Assembly: GCF_000430885.1 (NCBI RefSeq)
Contig: NZ_KE387266.1
Span: forward strand, 116,595 to 180,594
Reading direction: 5' to 3'
Origin: Desulfotruncus alcoholivorax DSM 16058
GTDB taxonomy: Bacteria > Bacillota > Desulfotomaculia > Desulfotomaculales > Desulfallaceae
DNA length: 64,000 nucleotides
The notes beneath the pieces were generated by a model. The model was not told the DNA's origin. It did not search any database and saw only the letters and a program-made list of their open reading frames with translations. Positions 7,566-16,839 of the stretch are shown here, piece after piece. The position numbers were made by a program, and so were the translations under genes. Within the stretch, counting starts at the first letter, position 1, and each line of letters starts with the position of its first letter.

Positions 7566-10500
7566 CTAAACCACTACGAATTTCGCCACGCTGCCCTTTT
7601 CCGAGGGCTTAACTTCAAGCCTGGCGTCTATTCGCTCTTTTAGTTCAGGCACGTGCGAAATTATTCCCACCAGGCGGCCGCCCTTTTGCAAGTCAACCAG
7701 AGCCCGCAAGGCCAGATCTAATGCTTCGGTGTCCAGAGTGCCGAACCCCTCATCTACGAAAATCGTATCCAAATGGATGCCTCCGGCATATGATTGCACT
7801 ACGTCTGCCAGACCCAGGGCCAGAGAAAGGGAGGCCAGAAAGGTTTCCCCTCCCGACAGGGTTGCCACGCTGCGGGCTACGCCGGTATAAGCGTCGAAAA
7901 CCTCAAGCTCCAGCCCGCCGGCGGCGTTCCTGCGGACCCGGTCCAAGGTGCGGTGCAGGTGGTAGCGGCCCCGGCTCATCAGTTTAAGCCGCTCCGTTGC
8001 CGCCACAGTCACATCATCCAGCAGTGCTCCAAGTACAAAACGCTGAAAAGTTATACCGTAATTATTTTTGCCGCCGGCTACATCAGCCAGGCGACCCATT
8101 ACGAAGTACCGTTTTTCCAAATTGGCTATTGCTTCTGCTAAATCGCCAACTGTTTTCAGCCATTCAACTTCTTGCCCGGTTTGTGCCTGCAGTCCGGAAT
8201 ATTCTTTAACCGCCAGTTCCCGGGCATTCTCTGCCTCGGATAACGCTGCCGACAGCTTGTCCAGCTCAGGCTCTTCCAGACCCTCTGCGGCTTGTGCCGC
8301 ACGTTCCAGGCGGTCTTTGGCGGCGCGCAGCTTTTCACCGAATTCCGTTATTTGCTGCTCCAGCAATTGGATTTGCCCGGGCGTTTTTCTGGCTTTTATG
8401 TACTGGTCAGTTGTTTCAAACCCGGCTTCCTGCATTCGGCTGATAAACAAAGTGTATTCATCCCGGGCCCGTGCCCTGGCCGCGGTAAACGCTTCCAGCG
8501 CGGCCTGCTCCGCCGTTTCGGCCTGGGCCAGCGCTTTGCCGGCTTCCTCTGCGTTTTTACGGCTGGTTTCGTAAGCCAGCATCAATTGCTCCAGGCGCTT
8601 ATTGGCCGCCTCCTGTGCCGCCAGTAAATCCGGCGGGTTGCGTAATTTTTCCGGAATCTCTGCTTCGCGTTCCAGCACCCTGGTCCGGGCTGATTCCAGT
8701 GCCAGGGAAGATTGCTGCTGTTCACGCTGCAGTTCTTCCTGTTTCTCTGTCAAAGATTTTTGCCTGAGCTCCAAATCAGCAAGTTCCTTGTTGATTCTTG
8801 CCAGAGTCTCCGTTGCTTTTAAAGCGCTTTCCCACATGTTTTTTGTTTCCACAGCTTGTTTTTGGATTGCTGCTAAAGTACTCCAGGCTTTATCGCCCAA
8901 TTCTTTTTGCAGGTCGCCCGCCCGGCCGGCAGCCTCTCTTTTTTGGGCTTCCAGGGCACTTAGCTGTTCCCTCAGTTTATCTCTGGCTGCTTCGAGGTTG
9001 CTCAGGTTTTGCCGGTAAATTTTTAAGTCTTTTTCTGAAGGAAGCGGGGTGTCACTTCGGGCCGGGGCAGGGTGTTCCGTTGAGCCGCATACAGGGCAGG
9101 GATTTCCCCTGACCAGCCCGCCGGCCAGTATGGCGGCCTGCCCCTTGTTCCATGCTTCCTGCAGCGAGGTCAACTCTTCTTTCGTCTGGTGATAATTGTT
9201 TTCGGCTTGCTGATAAGTGCTGTGGGTTTTGTCATATTTCTTTTGCAGCCGGGCTAATTCGCCGCGCAGTGCTTCCAGGGCCTGTTTTTGCCTTAACGTT
9301 CTTCCGGCGTCTTTGTAAGCAGCTTCCAAGATTTCCGCCCTGGCCGCCAGGTTTTGCGCTGCGTCCCTTTCTTTGGTTTTTGTTTCAATATCAGTTTTTA
9401 ACCAGGCTAATTCTTCTTTGTTTTGATTCAGGTGTTTTTCTGCCGCTTTCAGGTTTGTTTGTGCTTCAGTTTCAGCTTTCTTTGCCTCCTGCATGGCGAT
9501 GACCTTCTGTTTTAAATCTTCCAGGCGGTTGGCCTCCCGCCGGGCGGCTTCCCTTTCCGGTTCCTTTTCCCTTTCGGCTGTCGCTTTTTCCCTGGCTTTT
9601 TCCATGACCAGGAGTGCTTGCTTTCTGTCCGCAAGTTTTTGTTGGTATGCTTTTTCCGCTTCTACCGCTTCCCTGCGCCTGATTTTAAATGAATTTTCTG
9701 CTTCCACCAGAGTCAGAGCCCGCCGGGCTGCTGCCAGATCTTTTTTGGCAGCCTCAATATTTTCCCTGCCTGCATCAATAGCGGCAAAGGCCCGGTGTGC
9801 TGCTTTTTTTTCATTAAGCTTATCCCTGGCCTGCATGCCGGCAGACAGCTGCTCCTGGGCCCTGGCCGCGGCGGCTTTGCTTGCAACAAGGTGCTTTGAG
9901 GCTTCCTCCAGAGCTTTTAAATGACTTTGATGTAATTCCAGCAGCTCTTGCGGTGATTGAACTCCAGCCTGGTGCAATACCCAGTTTTTTTGATCCGTTA
10001 ACCGGTCGTAATCATTTTTCAGTTGTTTGGCTTCGTTTTTTAAAAATTCCTCAACCTGCCGGTAAAACTCCGTCCTGAATAAAGCCTCCAGAATTACCTG
10101 GCGCTCTTTTGAATCCGCCATTAAAAGCTTGCGAAATTCACCCTGCGGCAGCATGACCACCTGCCGGAACTGATCGCTTTTAAAGCCCAGCAGCCTTTCC
10201 ACAGCTTCGGTAACCTTTCCGGCACCGCTGGCAATTAAAGAGATTTTTCCCTCCGGTAATTCGCCGGAACTCCATAATTCTGCGCCCGCGGGCATGGTGG
10301 TGGTTCCCTCACCGCGTTTTTTCAGCCGTTCCTGCTCCGGGTGGCGGCGGATGCAATAATGCCGGCTGCCAACGGCAAAATCAAAAACCACCTCCGTCTC
10401 TGTTGCCGGGCCGGCGTGATCGCTGCGCATTTGTTTGCCGTCCCGCAGCGCGCCGCTGGTATCTCCGTAGAGGGCATAACACATAGCGTCTAAAATTGTG

Positions 10501-10625
10501 GTTTTGCCCGAACCTGTGGGGCCGTGGATGAGAAAGAACGAGCGATTGCCCAGTTCGGAAAAGTCAATGACCTGGGTGCCCGCGTATGGTCCGAAGGCGG
10601 TCATCGCTAATTTTAACGGTTTCAT
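7566..10625 (-). CDS. sbcC: Nuclease SbcCD subunit C (SMC-like ATPase)
   Basis: ATPase subunit of the SbcCD (Rad50-Mre11 type) nuclease that opens DNA hairpins and processes blocked ends. It has 1019 residues. Walker A is HGPTGSGKTT near residue 35. Long coiled-coil arms flank the zinc-hook motif NPCPVCGSTEHP near residue 505. The C-terminal half has signature ATLSGGETFLASLSLALG and Walker B TIFVDEGFGTLD. The start overlaps the stop of sbcD by 4 bases, so the two are translated together. Length is normal for the family. Confidence 0.97.
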   Translation of the reverse strand: MKPLKLAMTAFGPYAGTQVIDFSELGNRSFFLIHGPTGSGKTTILDAMCYALYGDTSGALRDGKQMRSDHAGPATETEVVFDFAVGSRHYCIRRHPEQERLKKRGEGTTTMPAGAELWSSGELPEGKISLIASGAGKVTEAVERLLGFKSDQFRQVVMLPQGEFRKLLMADSKERQVILEALFRTEFYRQVEEFLKNEAKQLKNDYDRLTDQKNWVLHQAGVQSPQELLELHQSHLKALEEASKHLVASKAAAARAQEQLSAGMQARDKLNEKKAAHRAFAAIDAGRENIEAAKKDLAAARRALTLVEAENSFKIRRREAVEAEKAYQQKLADRKQALLVMEKAREKATAEREKEPEREAARREANRLEDLKQKVIAMQEAKKAETEAQTNLKAAEKHLNQNKEELAWLKTDIETKTKERDAAQNLAARAEILEAAYKDAGRTLRQKQALEALRGELARLQKKYDKTHSTYQQAENNYHQTKEELTSLQEAWNKGQAAILAGGLVRGNPCPVCGSTEHPAPARSDTPLPSEKDLKIYRQNLSNLEAARDKLREQLSALEAQKREAAGRAGDLQKELGDKAWSTLAAIQKQAVETKNMWESALKATETLARINKELADLELRQKSLTEKQEELQREQQQSSLALESARTRVLEREAEIPEKLRNPPDLLAAQEAANKRLEQLMLAYETSRKNAEEAGKALAQAETAEQAALEAFTAARARARDEYTLFISRMQEAGFETTDQYIKARKTPGQIQLLEQQITEFGEKLRAAKDRLERAAQAAEGLEEPELDKLSAALSEAENARELAVKEYSGLQAQTGQEVEWLKTVGDLAEAIANLEKRYFVMGRLADVAGGKNNYGITFQRFVLGALLDDVTVAATERLKLMSRGRYHLHRTLDRVRRNAAGGLELEVFDAYTGVARSVATLSGGETFLASLSLALGLADVVQSYAGGIHLDTIFVDEGFGTLDTEALDLALRALVDLQKGGRLVGIISHVPELKERIDARLEVKPSEKGSVAKFVVV

Positions 10626-11776
10626 GCCGGCACCTCCCGGTCCCTGAGGTACAGCTTTTCAACTGTTTCCGAGAACGCTCCGGCCAGGTCCTCGGGCAGC
10701 GGTTCACCGACGGTCTGCTGGAAAAATGAATCAAAAAGTTCCATTACGCCGGTGCGGCGGTGATCCCCGCCGGGACCCCGCAATTCCCCGTTAACAGCCA
10801 AATGGGGCCGCTCAATGTGGAGCACGTTGGGATATACTTCCCGTAGTTTTCCGATGGCGTCCAGAATGGCGCCGGAATCCTTCAGGGTAACCATCAGGTA
10901 GTCGTTCCTGTTTTCTCCTGGTTGAGGTCCTTTCAATAGCTCGGCTAAAAAACCCTCAATGCAACGCACGTCTTTTTGAAGTGTAAGGGAGATCCTTTCC
11001 AGAGCTACTTTTCCGGTTTGGTCCATCTCCACCAGGTTTACAGATTTTTTATGGCTCGCCTCGGAAAAAGAATATTTCATCAAAGAGCCGGCGTAACAGA
11101 TACTGGTTTCACCAAAGCTTTGACACTGGTGCAGGTGTCCCAGGGCGGTATAATTAAATGGCTGAAAACAGCAAGTATCCACCCAGCCGGTTCCACCCAG
11201 GGAGAGAGGGCGCTCCGAATCACTCTCCCGTCCTCCTGCAACAAAGGCATGGGCTACGGCCACCGCCCGCTGCCCGGGCGGTAATTGCAGCGAATAGTGT
11301 TGGGCCAGCCGGGTAAGTGCCTGGTTGTGGTCCCGGATTTCGGGATCTTCAAAGGTTAGCTGTACCAGGGGTGGTTCGGCGTAAGGAAACGGGCAGAAAT
11401 AAACCGGGCCGTGCTCGTCGTGTATCACCACCGGCGCCAGGTTTTGGCCCGGCCGGACCACCAGGTGCAGCCCCTGGCGGGCCAGCAGCCTGGTGCCGAA
11501 ACCGAGTCTTTCCGCGCTGTCATGGTTTCCGGCAATCATGATAACCGGAACCCGGTGGTCCAGCAGGATCCTGGTGATAGTTTCATCCAATAATTGGACC
11601 GCTTCAACGGGAGGGACCGCCCGGTCATAGATATCCCCGGCGATAAGGACAGCATCGGGTTTGGACCAGCCGACTAAATCTACAAATCCATCCAGAATGT
11701 GGGCCTGGTCTCCGGTCAGGTGCACACCGTGAAAAATGCGCCCAAGATGCCAGTCTGAAGTATGTAAAAACCTCAT
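10622..11776 (-). CDS. sbcD: Nuclease SbcCD subunit D (Mre11-like phosphoesterase)
   Basis: Metallophosphoesterase subunit of SbcCD, with Mn-dependent endo- and exonuclease activity. Metal-binding motifs in order are HTSDWHLGR (residues 5-13), AGDIYDRA, AGNHDSAERL, VAHAFVAGG and GHLHQCQ. It has 384 residues, normal for the family, and its C-terminal part caps SbcC. It is the first gene of the pair. The intergenic region 11777-11940 separates it from a divergent kinase. Confidence 0.97.
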   Translation of the reverse strand: MRFLHTSDWHLGRIFHGVHLTGDQAHILDGFVDLVGWSKPDAVLIAGDIYDRAVPPVEAVQLLDETITRILLDHRVPVIMIAGNHDSAERLGFGTRLLARQGLHLVVRPGQNLAPVVIHDEHGPVYFCPFPYAEPPLVQLTFEDPEIRDHNQALTRLAQHYSLQLPPGQRAVAVAHAFVAGGRESDSERPLSLGGTGWVDTCCFQPFNYTALGHLHQCQSFGETSICYAGSLMKYSFSEASHKKSVNLVEMDQTGKVALERISLTLQKDVRCIEGFLAELLKGPQPGENRNDYLMVTLKDSGAILDAIGKLREVYPNVLHIERPHLAVNGELRGPGGDHRRTGVMELFDSFFQQTVGEPLPEDLAGAFSETVEKLYLRDREVPA

Positions 11777-11943
11777 TTTCTACTCACCTTTTCCAAAATA
11801 AGTATTGAAGACTATTTGGCTTCGCAACACTTAATTTCCTGCCTGCCAAGAGGCCGGGCTAAATTTTAAAAAAATAAACAAAATATAGAGGAAAATGTCG
11901 ATAATATGTTAAATATTTACCTTATTTAAGGGGAGATTGGTTG

Positions 11944-13464
11944 ATGGCGGGGAAAGCGGATCAAAAAGTCAGCTCCATTAATTTTAGCCACAGGCATTGT
12001 ATCAGTATATTGGACAGCATTGAGGATGGTTTTTTCGAATCTGACCTGCAAGGTAATATAATTTTTTCCAACCTGGCTTTATGTAGAATTTTAAACTATC
12101 CCCGTGAGGAATTGCTGGGTTTAAACTATAAAAGGTTCATGGATGAAACAAACGCCAAAAGAATCAGCCAAACTTTTTATATGGTTTTGCAGACCTGCAA
12201 GCCGGCTATTTTTGATTACACCATATACAGAAAAGATGGCTCGGAAAGAATAGTTGCCACTTCTGTTGCGCCGATTATGGCCTGTGATGGGTCGGTAACA
12301 GGATTTAGGGGTATTGTCCGCGATATCACCAAAAAGCGGAGAACTCAATGGGCGTTGATTAATAGCGAAAGAAATCTGAAAGAACGGGTTAATTATCTTA
12401 ATTTATTAATAGAAAACATGAACGAGCTTTTTTATACCTATGATAATAATGCCAGAATTACTTTTATCAATAAGAAATCCAACGAAATAACCGGTTACAG
12501 CCCGGAAAAAATGATCGGTAGAAGTCTGCTGGAGTTTGTGCCTGATGAATATAAAGAAATGGTATGGCAGGGTATACGCTCCAGGTTGGACAAGGGAGAA
12601 CCGGGGAGTTACGAAACCCCGATCTATCATAAAGACGGGAGCACCAGGATTATCAAATTAAATACATCATCGATAGTCGTAGATGGTAATATTACCGGCG
12701 GTATGGTTTTGGCCGAAGACATAACCGTGCGCAAACAAGCCGAAGCTGTACTGCAAAACACTATTAAGGAACTGAAGGAAACCCAAAATGTGTTGCGGGA
12801 AAGAGAAAAGCTTTCAATTATCGGCCAAATGGCTGCCGGCATGGCCCATGAAATAAAAAATCCCCTCACCGCGGTTAGGGGGTTCGCTCAACTGCTGGCC
12901 CAAAAATGTAATGACAATCAGGTTCTTGCACAGTATGCCGGGATAATAATTGAGGAGGTTGACCGGGCCAATAAAGTCCTTTCTGATTTTTTACAGCTGG
13001 CTCGACCCAAACCTTCCGTGTTGGCCAGGGAATGTGTCGGAGATTTGGTGGAGGAGACCCTGGCCATTGTATCGCCCCAGGCTTTTTTAAGTAATATATC
13101 TGTTAACTATAAACCCGATCAGGATTTGCCACAATGCATGATCGACCGGAATCAGATCAAACAGGTCTTGCTGAATTTATGCTATAACGCGATAGAAGCA
13201 ATGCCCGGCGGGGGTGTGATTGACGTTGAGGTAGGATACCTGCCGAAGAATAACGAAGTTTTTATCAATATTAAGGATACCGGCTGTGGCATCCCCTCTG
13301 ACCAAATGGAAAACCTAGGAGTTCCTTTCTTCTCAACCAAGGCAACGGGAACGGGACTGGGGCTTAGCATCTCTTATGCAATTGTAGCTGCCCATAAGGG
13401 CCGTATTGAAGTAATAAGCAGGGAAGGCGTGGGGACTTTGTTTCGGATTTTTCTCCCCTGTTGA
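11944..13464 (+). CDS. Soluble PAS-PAS histidine kinase (sporulation-kinase-like)
   Basis: A cytoplasmic sensor kinase of 506 residues with no membrane segment. Two PAS domains with PAC motifs lie at about 18-130 and 150-265. A HisKA domain has its phosphorylated His in MAHEIKNPLTAVRGF, and the ATPase has N-box NLCYNAIEAM and G-boxes DTGCGIP and GTGLGLSI. No response regulator is encoded beside it. Orphan kinases of this shape in spore formers often feed the Spo0A phosphorelay (KinA/KinE-like), which would fit the sporulation genes 2-8 kb downstream; that link is inference. GGGAG sits 8 bases before the ATG at 11944. Confidence 0.9.
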   Translation: MAGKADQKVSSINFSHRHCISILDSIEDGFFESDLQGNIIFSNLALCRILNYPREELLGLNYKRFMDETNAKRISQTFYMVLQTCKPAIFDYTIYRKDGSERIVATSVAPIMACDGSVTGFRGIVRDITKKRRTQWALINSERNLKERVNYLNLLIENMNELFYTYDNNARITFINKKSNEITGYSPEKMIGRSLLEFVPDEYKEMVWQGIRSRLDKGEPGSYETPIYHKDGSTRIIKLNTSSIVVDGNITGGMVLAEDITVRKQAEAVLQNTIKELKETQNVLREREKLSIIGQMAAGMAHEIKNPLTAVRGFAQLLAQKCNDNQVLAQYAGIIIEEVDRANKVLSDFLQLARPKPSVLARECVGDLVEETLAIVSPQAFLSNISVNYKPDQDLPQCMIDRNQIKQVLLNLCYNAIEAMPGGGVIDVEVGYLPKNNEVFINIKDTGCGIPSDQMENLGVPFFSTKATGTGLGLSISYAIVAAHKGRIEVISREGVGTLFRIFLPC

Positions 13465-13519
13465 ACATCGTATGGCGGAGCCTTACACATATATGGAGTC
13501 ATTATGGGATGTTTATTTA

Positions 13520-13618
13520 TGGTTACTCTTCAATATTCAGGAGCCGGAATTCAGCAGCCGGAATGCCCCGTGTCCCGTTCTCTCATTCTGACTCCTGACT
13601 TCTGACTACTAAGTAGGT
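13520..13618 (-). repeat. AGTCAGGAGTC dispersed repeat, reverse copy
   Basis: The complement reads AGTCAGAAGTCAGGAGTCAG and then AATGAGAGAACGG, matching the elements at 16236, 20423, 45887 and 58352, but in the opposite orientation. The other end (CTGAATATTGAAGAGTAACC) matches the end of the forward copies loosely. Confidence 0.8.
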
Positions 13619-13636
13619 ACAGGTGTTGGATAGTTG

Positions 13637-13828
13637 CTATTTATGTTGATTTGATAATAAGTCGATATCTTCATCATATTCAGTTATGGTATCTGTATTC
13701 AAGGTTACTGATACATTTATTGCATCACCCACTACGGCTTCTTCCGGTAGTAATTCCTTTGGCAGGTTAAAAGTGACATTGTTATATTCCACAACCGCCC
13801 AGTTGTCTTCAAATTGTTGAATTATCAT
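13637..13828 (-). CDS. DUF3006 domain protein
   Basis: A 63-residue acidic protein of the DUF3006 family, recognised by the N-terminal pattern IIQQFEDNWAVVEYN and the LPKELLPEEAVVGD segment. Function unknown. Family members in Firmicutes often sit near metallo-beta-lactamase-fold genes, but none is present here. GGGGGTGA lies upstream, and a GTG one codon earlier (13831) could also be the start. It lies alone between repeats, convergent to the kinase gene. Confidence 0.75.
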   Translation of the reverse strand: MIIQQFEDNWAVVEYNNVTFNLPKELLPEEAVVGDAINVSVTLNTDTITEYDEDIDLLSNQHK

Positions 13829-13885
13829 CACTATATCTTCACCCCCGGTTTATATTATTCATTAAGTTGAGGACATTCATACGTT

Positions 13886-13916
13886 GGGGACATTTCTCCG
13901 AAGGAGGTATGTCCCC
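13886..13916. repeat. GGGGACA-type hairpin repeat
   Basis: GGGGACAT and ATGTCCCC form an 8-bp stem around CTCC/GGAG, giving a longer interrupted hairpin. It belongs to the same family as 6882 and 19319. Confidence 0.7.
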
Positions 13917-14080
13917 TTTCTTTGTCCAAGTGGGCGGACGACCCTGTCAGCCCGTATAGCGAATTAATTTGTGTTACCGTTTTTAGCTCACGATTTCCTG
14001 ATTTTTAATTGCAAAAAAGGTACAGGTGAAGATGCGGCGAATAATTATGATTGTATTTGTGCGCGAGGAATGGTAAGAGT

Positions 14081-14809
14081 ATGCCTTATACAAAAAACAC
14101 CAAAAAATTTATATTCTGGCAGAGCTTTTTTTTTATATTTATTGTTCTTTTAGCAGCATATGTTTTACTCCAATCGCCCATATTTACTATAAGTAATATT
14201 TATGTGACGGGTAATAACAGCCTTCCCGCGGGGGATGTTATCAAAGTATCCGGTATTGTAACGGGAATGAATATATTTAAGGCTGATATAAACACTGCTG
14301 TCAGCAAAATAAAGGCAATTCCAATGGTTAAAGATGTTAAAGCAACAAGAAAGTTCCCTCACACAGTTGTTATCGAAATAAGTGAACGCGCACCCATAGC
14401 TTTGGTCCTTTGGGACGGGCGCTTCGTTGAGGTTGACGCCGAGGGTGTTTATTTGCGCCGGGGTAAGGCCGGAACTACGGGGTTGCCGGTTATCACCGGC
14501 GGCCGGTTGCAAGCCTTTGGCCCCGGAAAGCCGGTGAAGGGGACGGAATTTGAGAAGGCATTAAAAGTGGTGGGACAGCTGCCGGTGGAACTGCGGCAAA
14601 ACCTGTCGGAAGTTAACGTCAGTGGTGATGAAAGGGTTACCTTATATACCATTGAGGGGACAGAATGCAGATTGGGTTTTGCGGAAGATGCCGGTAAAAA
14701 AGGGAATTACATTTGGCAGGTTTTGCAGGAATTAAAAGAAAAAGGTAAGAAAATTGAATATGTTGATTTTTCTATTGCCAACTCTCCGGTGGTTAAATAC
14801 CGGAATTGA
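14081..14809 (+). CDS. ftsQ: Cell division protein FtsQ/DivIB
   Basis: Septal membrane protein linking early and late divisome parts. A short basic N-terminus is followed by one membrane helix (about residues 12-32), a POTRA domain starting at FTISNIYVTGNN, and the beta domain with the usual DGRFVEVDAEGVYL segment. It has 242 residues from ATG 14081. An in-frame extension to 14051 is possible but less likely. It heads the cluster ftsQ, DUF881, DUF881, sbp, ftsA-like, ftsZ, a typical order in this clade. The murA/murB genes that often precede ftsQ are absent; repeats and a DUF3006 gene are there instead. Confidence 0.92.
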   Translation: MPYTKNTKKFIFWQSFFFIFIVLLAAYVLLQSPIFTISNIYVTGNNSLPAGDVIKVSGIVTGMNIFKADINTAVSKIKAIPMVKDVKATRKFPHTVVIEISERAPIALVLWDGRFVEVDAEGVYLRRGKAGTTGLPVITGGRLQAFGPGKPVKGTEFEKALKVVGQLPVELRQNLSEVNVSGDERVTLYTIEGTECRLGFAEDAGKKGNYIWQVLQELKEKGKKIEYVDFSIANSPVVKYRN

Positions 14810-14832
14810 CGTGCGGGTGCGGGGGATGAGGT

Positions 14833-15540
14833 ATGAAAAATAAATCTTTTTATTTGATATTGGTGCTTATTGGATTGATTATGGGTTTTATACTGGCAGT
14901 TCAGTTCAGAATGACTTCGAATATCGCCCAAAATGAGTCTCCCTCCATTGACAGGCCCATCGCGCTGGCTCAGGAACTTGATAAAGCCAAGGAGTCCAGG
15001 GATGAACAGCAAAAAAAAGTGGACAGCCTGCGGGGGCAACTGGACCAGGCTGCCGGCGGGCCGGAACTGGCCAGGGTAAAGGAAGAACTTGACCGCGCCC
15101 GTAAGGAGGCCGGTCTGACGGAACTGCGGGGTTCCGGGGTTGAAGTCACGTTAAACGACAGCAACAACGTGCTTCAGCCCGGTGAGAACCCAAATTTTTA
15201 CGTGTTGCACGACGGTGATGTTTTGAGTATCTTAAATGAGTTGAAAGCAGCCGGGGCAAAGGCAATATCAATTAATGACCAAAGACTTATCTCCACTTCA
15301 GAAGTTCGCTGTATCGGCCCAACCATTCTGGTTAATAAGAACCAGAGGTTAAGCCCGCCGTTTGTGATCTACGCTTTGGGCAACCCCGAGACGCTGGCTA
15401 ACGCGTTGAAAATGAAAGGCGGGGTTGTTGAGTCCCTTCAAATTTGGGGAATCCAGGTTGATGTTAAAAAAGTGGATAAAGTTGTCATGCCGCCTTACTC
15501 CGGGGGGCTGGTATTTGATTATGCCAAGCCATCAAAATAA
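14833..15540 (+). CDS. DUF881 family membrane-anchored protein (first copy)
   Basis: A 235-residue protein with one N-terminal membrane helix (residues 6-24), a coiled coil (about 42-90) and a conserved extracytoplasmic DUF881 domain with NELKAAGAKAISINDQR. DUF881 genes accompany division genes in many Firmicutes and Actinobacteria; the function is unknown and probably relates to the septum. It lies 23 bases after ftsQ and 14 bases before a second paralogue. Confidence 0.9.
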   Translation: MKNKSFYLILVLIGLIMGFILAVQFRMTSNIAQNESPSIDRPIALAQELDKAKESRDEQQKKVDSLRGQLDQAAGGPELARVKEELDRARKEAGLTELRGSGVEVTLNDSNNVLQPGENPNFYVLHDGDVLSILNELKAAGAKAISINDQRLISTSEVRCIGPTILVNKNQRLSPPFVIYALGNPETLANALKMKGGVVESLQIWGIQVDVKKVDKVVMPPYSGGLVFDYAKPSK

Positions 15541-15554
15541 AGGGAGCTAAAAAA

Positions 15555-16229
15555 ATGCCCAAGAAAAATACAGCGTACCTTTCAATCATGCTGGTTACAG
15601 CGTTTATGGGATTAATGCTGGCAGTTCAGTTCCGAGCGGCCAACCGGGCACCTGGTGGTATTCCTACGGACAGGGCCAAAGAAATGATGACTGAGCTTAA
15701 ACAGGTAAATCATGAAAGAGATAATCTCACAAAAGAAATTAACGACTTAACATATAAGTTAAACCAGTTAAACAAGGGTAGAACTGAAGCACTAAACGCG
15801 CTTAACAGTGAGCTGGGAAAGGTTAGGATGCTTGCCGGGCTGGTAACTGTGACCGGACCAGGGATCGAAGTGGTACTGGATAACCCGGAAAATGGAGGCA
15901 AAACAACTTCGCCGGAGCTTTCTTTTATTCAGGACCAGGACCTGCTTGGTTTAGTCAACGAGCTTTGGGGGTCAGGGGCAGAGGCAATTTCCATCAACGG
16001 CCAGCGCATCATTGCCACGACAGAAATAAGGTTGGCTGCTCCTTTTATCAATATCAACACTACCAGAGTGGTACCGCCTTACCAGGTATTGGCTATCGGC
16101 AGTCCTGATTCAATGGCGAATGCGCTGGAACTCCCTGGAGGACTGGTCGAATATTATCGTGATATAGGTTTTCAGGTGACCGTGGAAAAACATGATGATT
16201 TAACCATACCGGCCTACGCGGCCAGGTAA
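15555..16229 (+). CDS. DUF881 family membrane-anchored protein (second copy)
   Basis: A paralogue of the preceding gene: 224 residues, membrane helix at 7-24, coiled coil at about 40-80, and the same ELWGSGAEAISINGQR core. The shared LAVQF segment after the helix and the shared core show tandem duplication followed by divergence. Different partners or septal layers are possible; none can be assigned. Confidence 0.9.
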   Translation: MPKKNTAYLSIMLVTAFMGLMLAVQFRAANRAPGGIPTDRAKEMMTELKQVNHERDNLTKEINDLTYKLNQLNKGRTEALNALNSELGKVRMLAGLVTVTGPGIEVVLDNPENGGKTTSPELSFIQDQDLLGLVNELWGSGAEAISINGQRIIATTEIRLAAPFININTTRVVPPYQVLAIGSPDSMANALELPGGLVEYYRDIGFQVTVEKHDDLTIPAYAAR

Positions 16230-16235
16230 AAATAT

Positions 16236-16385
16236 GTAACTACTCAGGAGTCAGAAGTCAGGAGTCAGAATAATACGGGGTGCGATTAAAGGGTTTAAAA
16301 CCATGAAGGAAGGCAAGAAATCCTTCTGAATTCTGACTACTGACTACTGAAATTCTAATTAGTAATTCTGACTACCTGAATAGTA
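16236..16385 (+). repeat. AGTCAGGAGTC dispersed repeat
   Basis: Starts AACTACTCAGGAGTCAG, continues with repeated AGTCAG units, and ends with ATTCTGACTAC units and CTGAATAGTAACAAATAA. The two ends are imperfect complements (GAGTCAGAA against TTCTGACT), so the element can fold on itself. It interrupts the division cluster between the second DUF881 gene and sbp. Confidence 0.85.
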
Positions 16386-16418
16386 ACAAATAATTAAAGC
16401 GGGAAGCGGGGGACATAT

Positions 16419-16769
16419 ATGTGGGTGGGTGTATTATTGGCTGTGCTGGGACTTGGGCTGGGGGTACTGATTGGTTTTAATATTCCGGTTGTTTTGCCCC
16501 AGGATTATGCCAAGTATATGTCGGTTGCCGCCCTGGCGGCGCTGGACTCGGTTTTTGGCGGAATCAGGGCGGCCATGGAGGATAAGTTCGATCAGGGCAT
16601 TTTTGTGTCCGGCTTTTTTAGCAATGCCTTATTGGCGGCCGGCCTTACTTATATCGGTGACCGCCTTGGTATTGACCTATACCTGGCTGCCGTTGTTGCT
16701 TTTGGTGTCCGTTTATTTCAAAATCTGGCGTTCATCCGCCGTTATTTATTAAAAAAGAAATTTAGGTAA
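16419..16769 (+). CDS. sbp: Small basic protein family (DUF1290) membrane protein
   Basis: A 116-residue membrane protein of the Sbp/DUF1290 family, with three to four hydrophobic helices. The core AALAALDSVFGGIRAAMED is diagnostic. In Firmicutes it sits with DUF881 genes next to ftsA/ftsZ. Function unknown; a divisome-associated membrane role is assumed from context. GGGGG ribosome-site bases precede the ATG. Confidence 0.92.
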   Translation: MWVGVLLAVLGLGLGVLIGFNIPVVLPQDYAKYMSVAALAALDSVFGGIRAAMEDKFDQGIFVSGFFSNALLAAGLTYIGDRLGIDLYLAAVVAFGVRLFQNLAFIRRYLLKKKFR

Positions 16770-16839
16770 TAAAAAAGGGAATTATTATTGGATGTTGAAT
16801 TTTACATTTTAAGTAAAGCTTGGTTGGGGGGAAACCTGC

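Noticed and set aside
11880..11920. Spo0A box (ATGTCGATAA) and sigma-H promoter before the PAS-PAS kinase
   Set aside because: One mismatch in the box and two in the -35-like AGAGGAAAAT; too weak to call.
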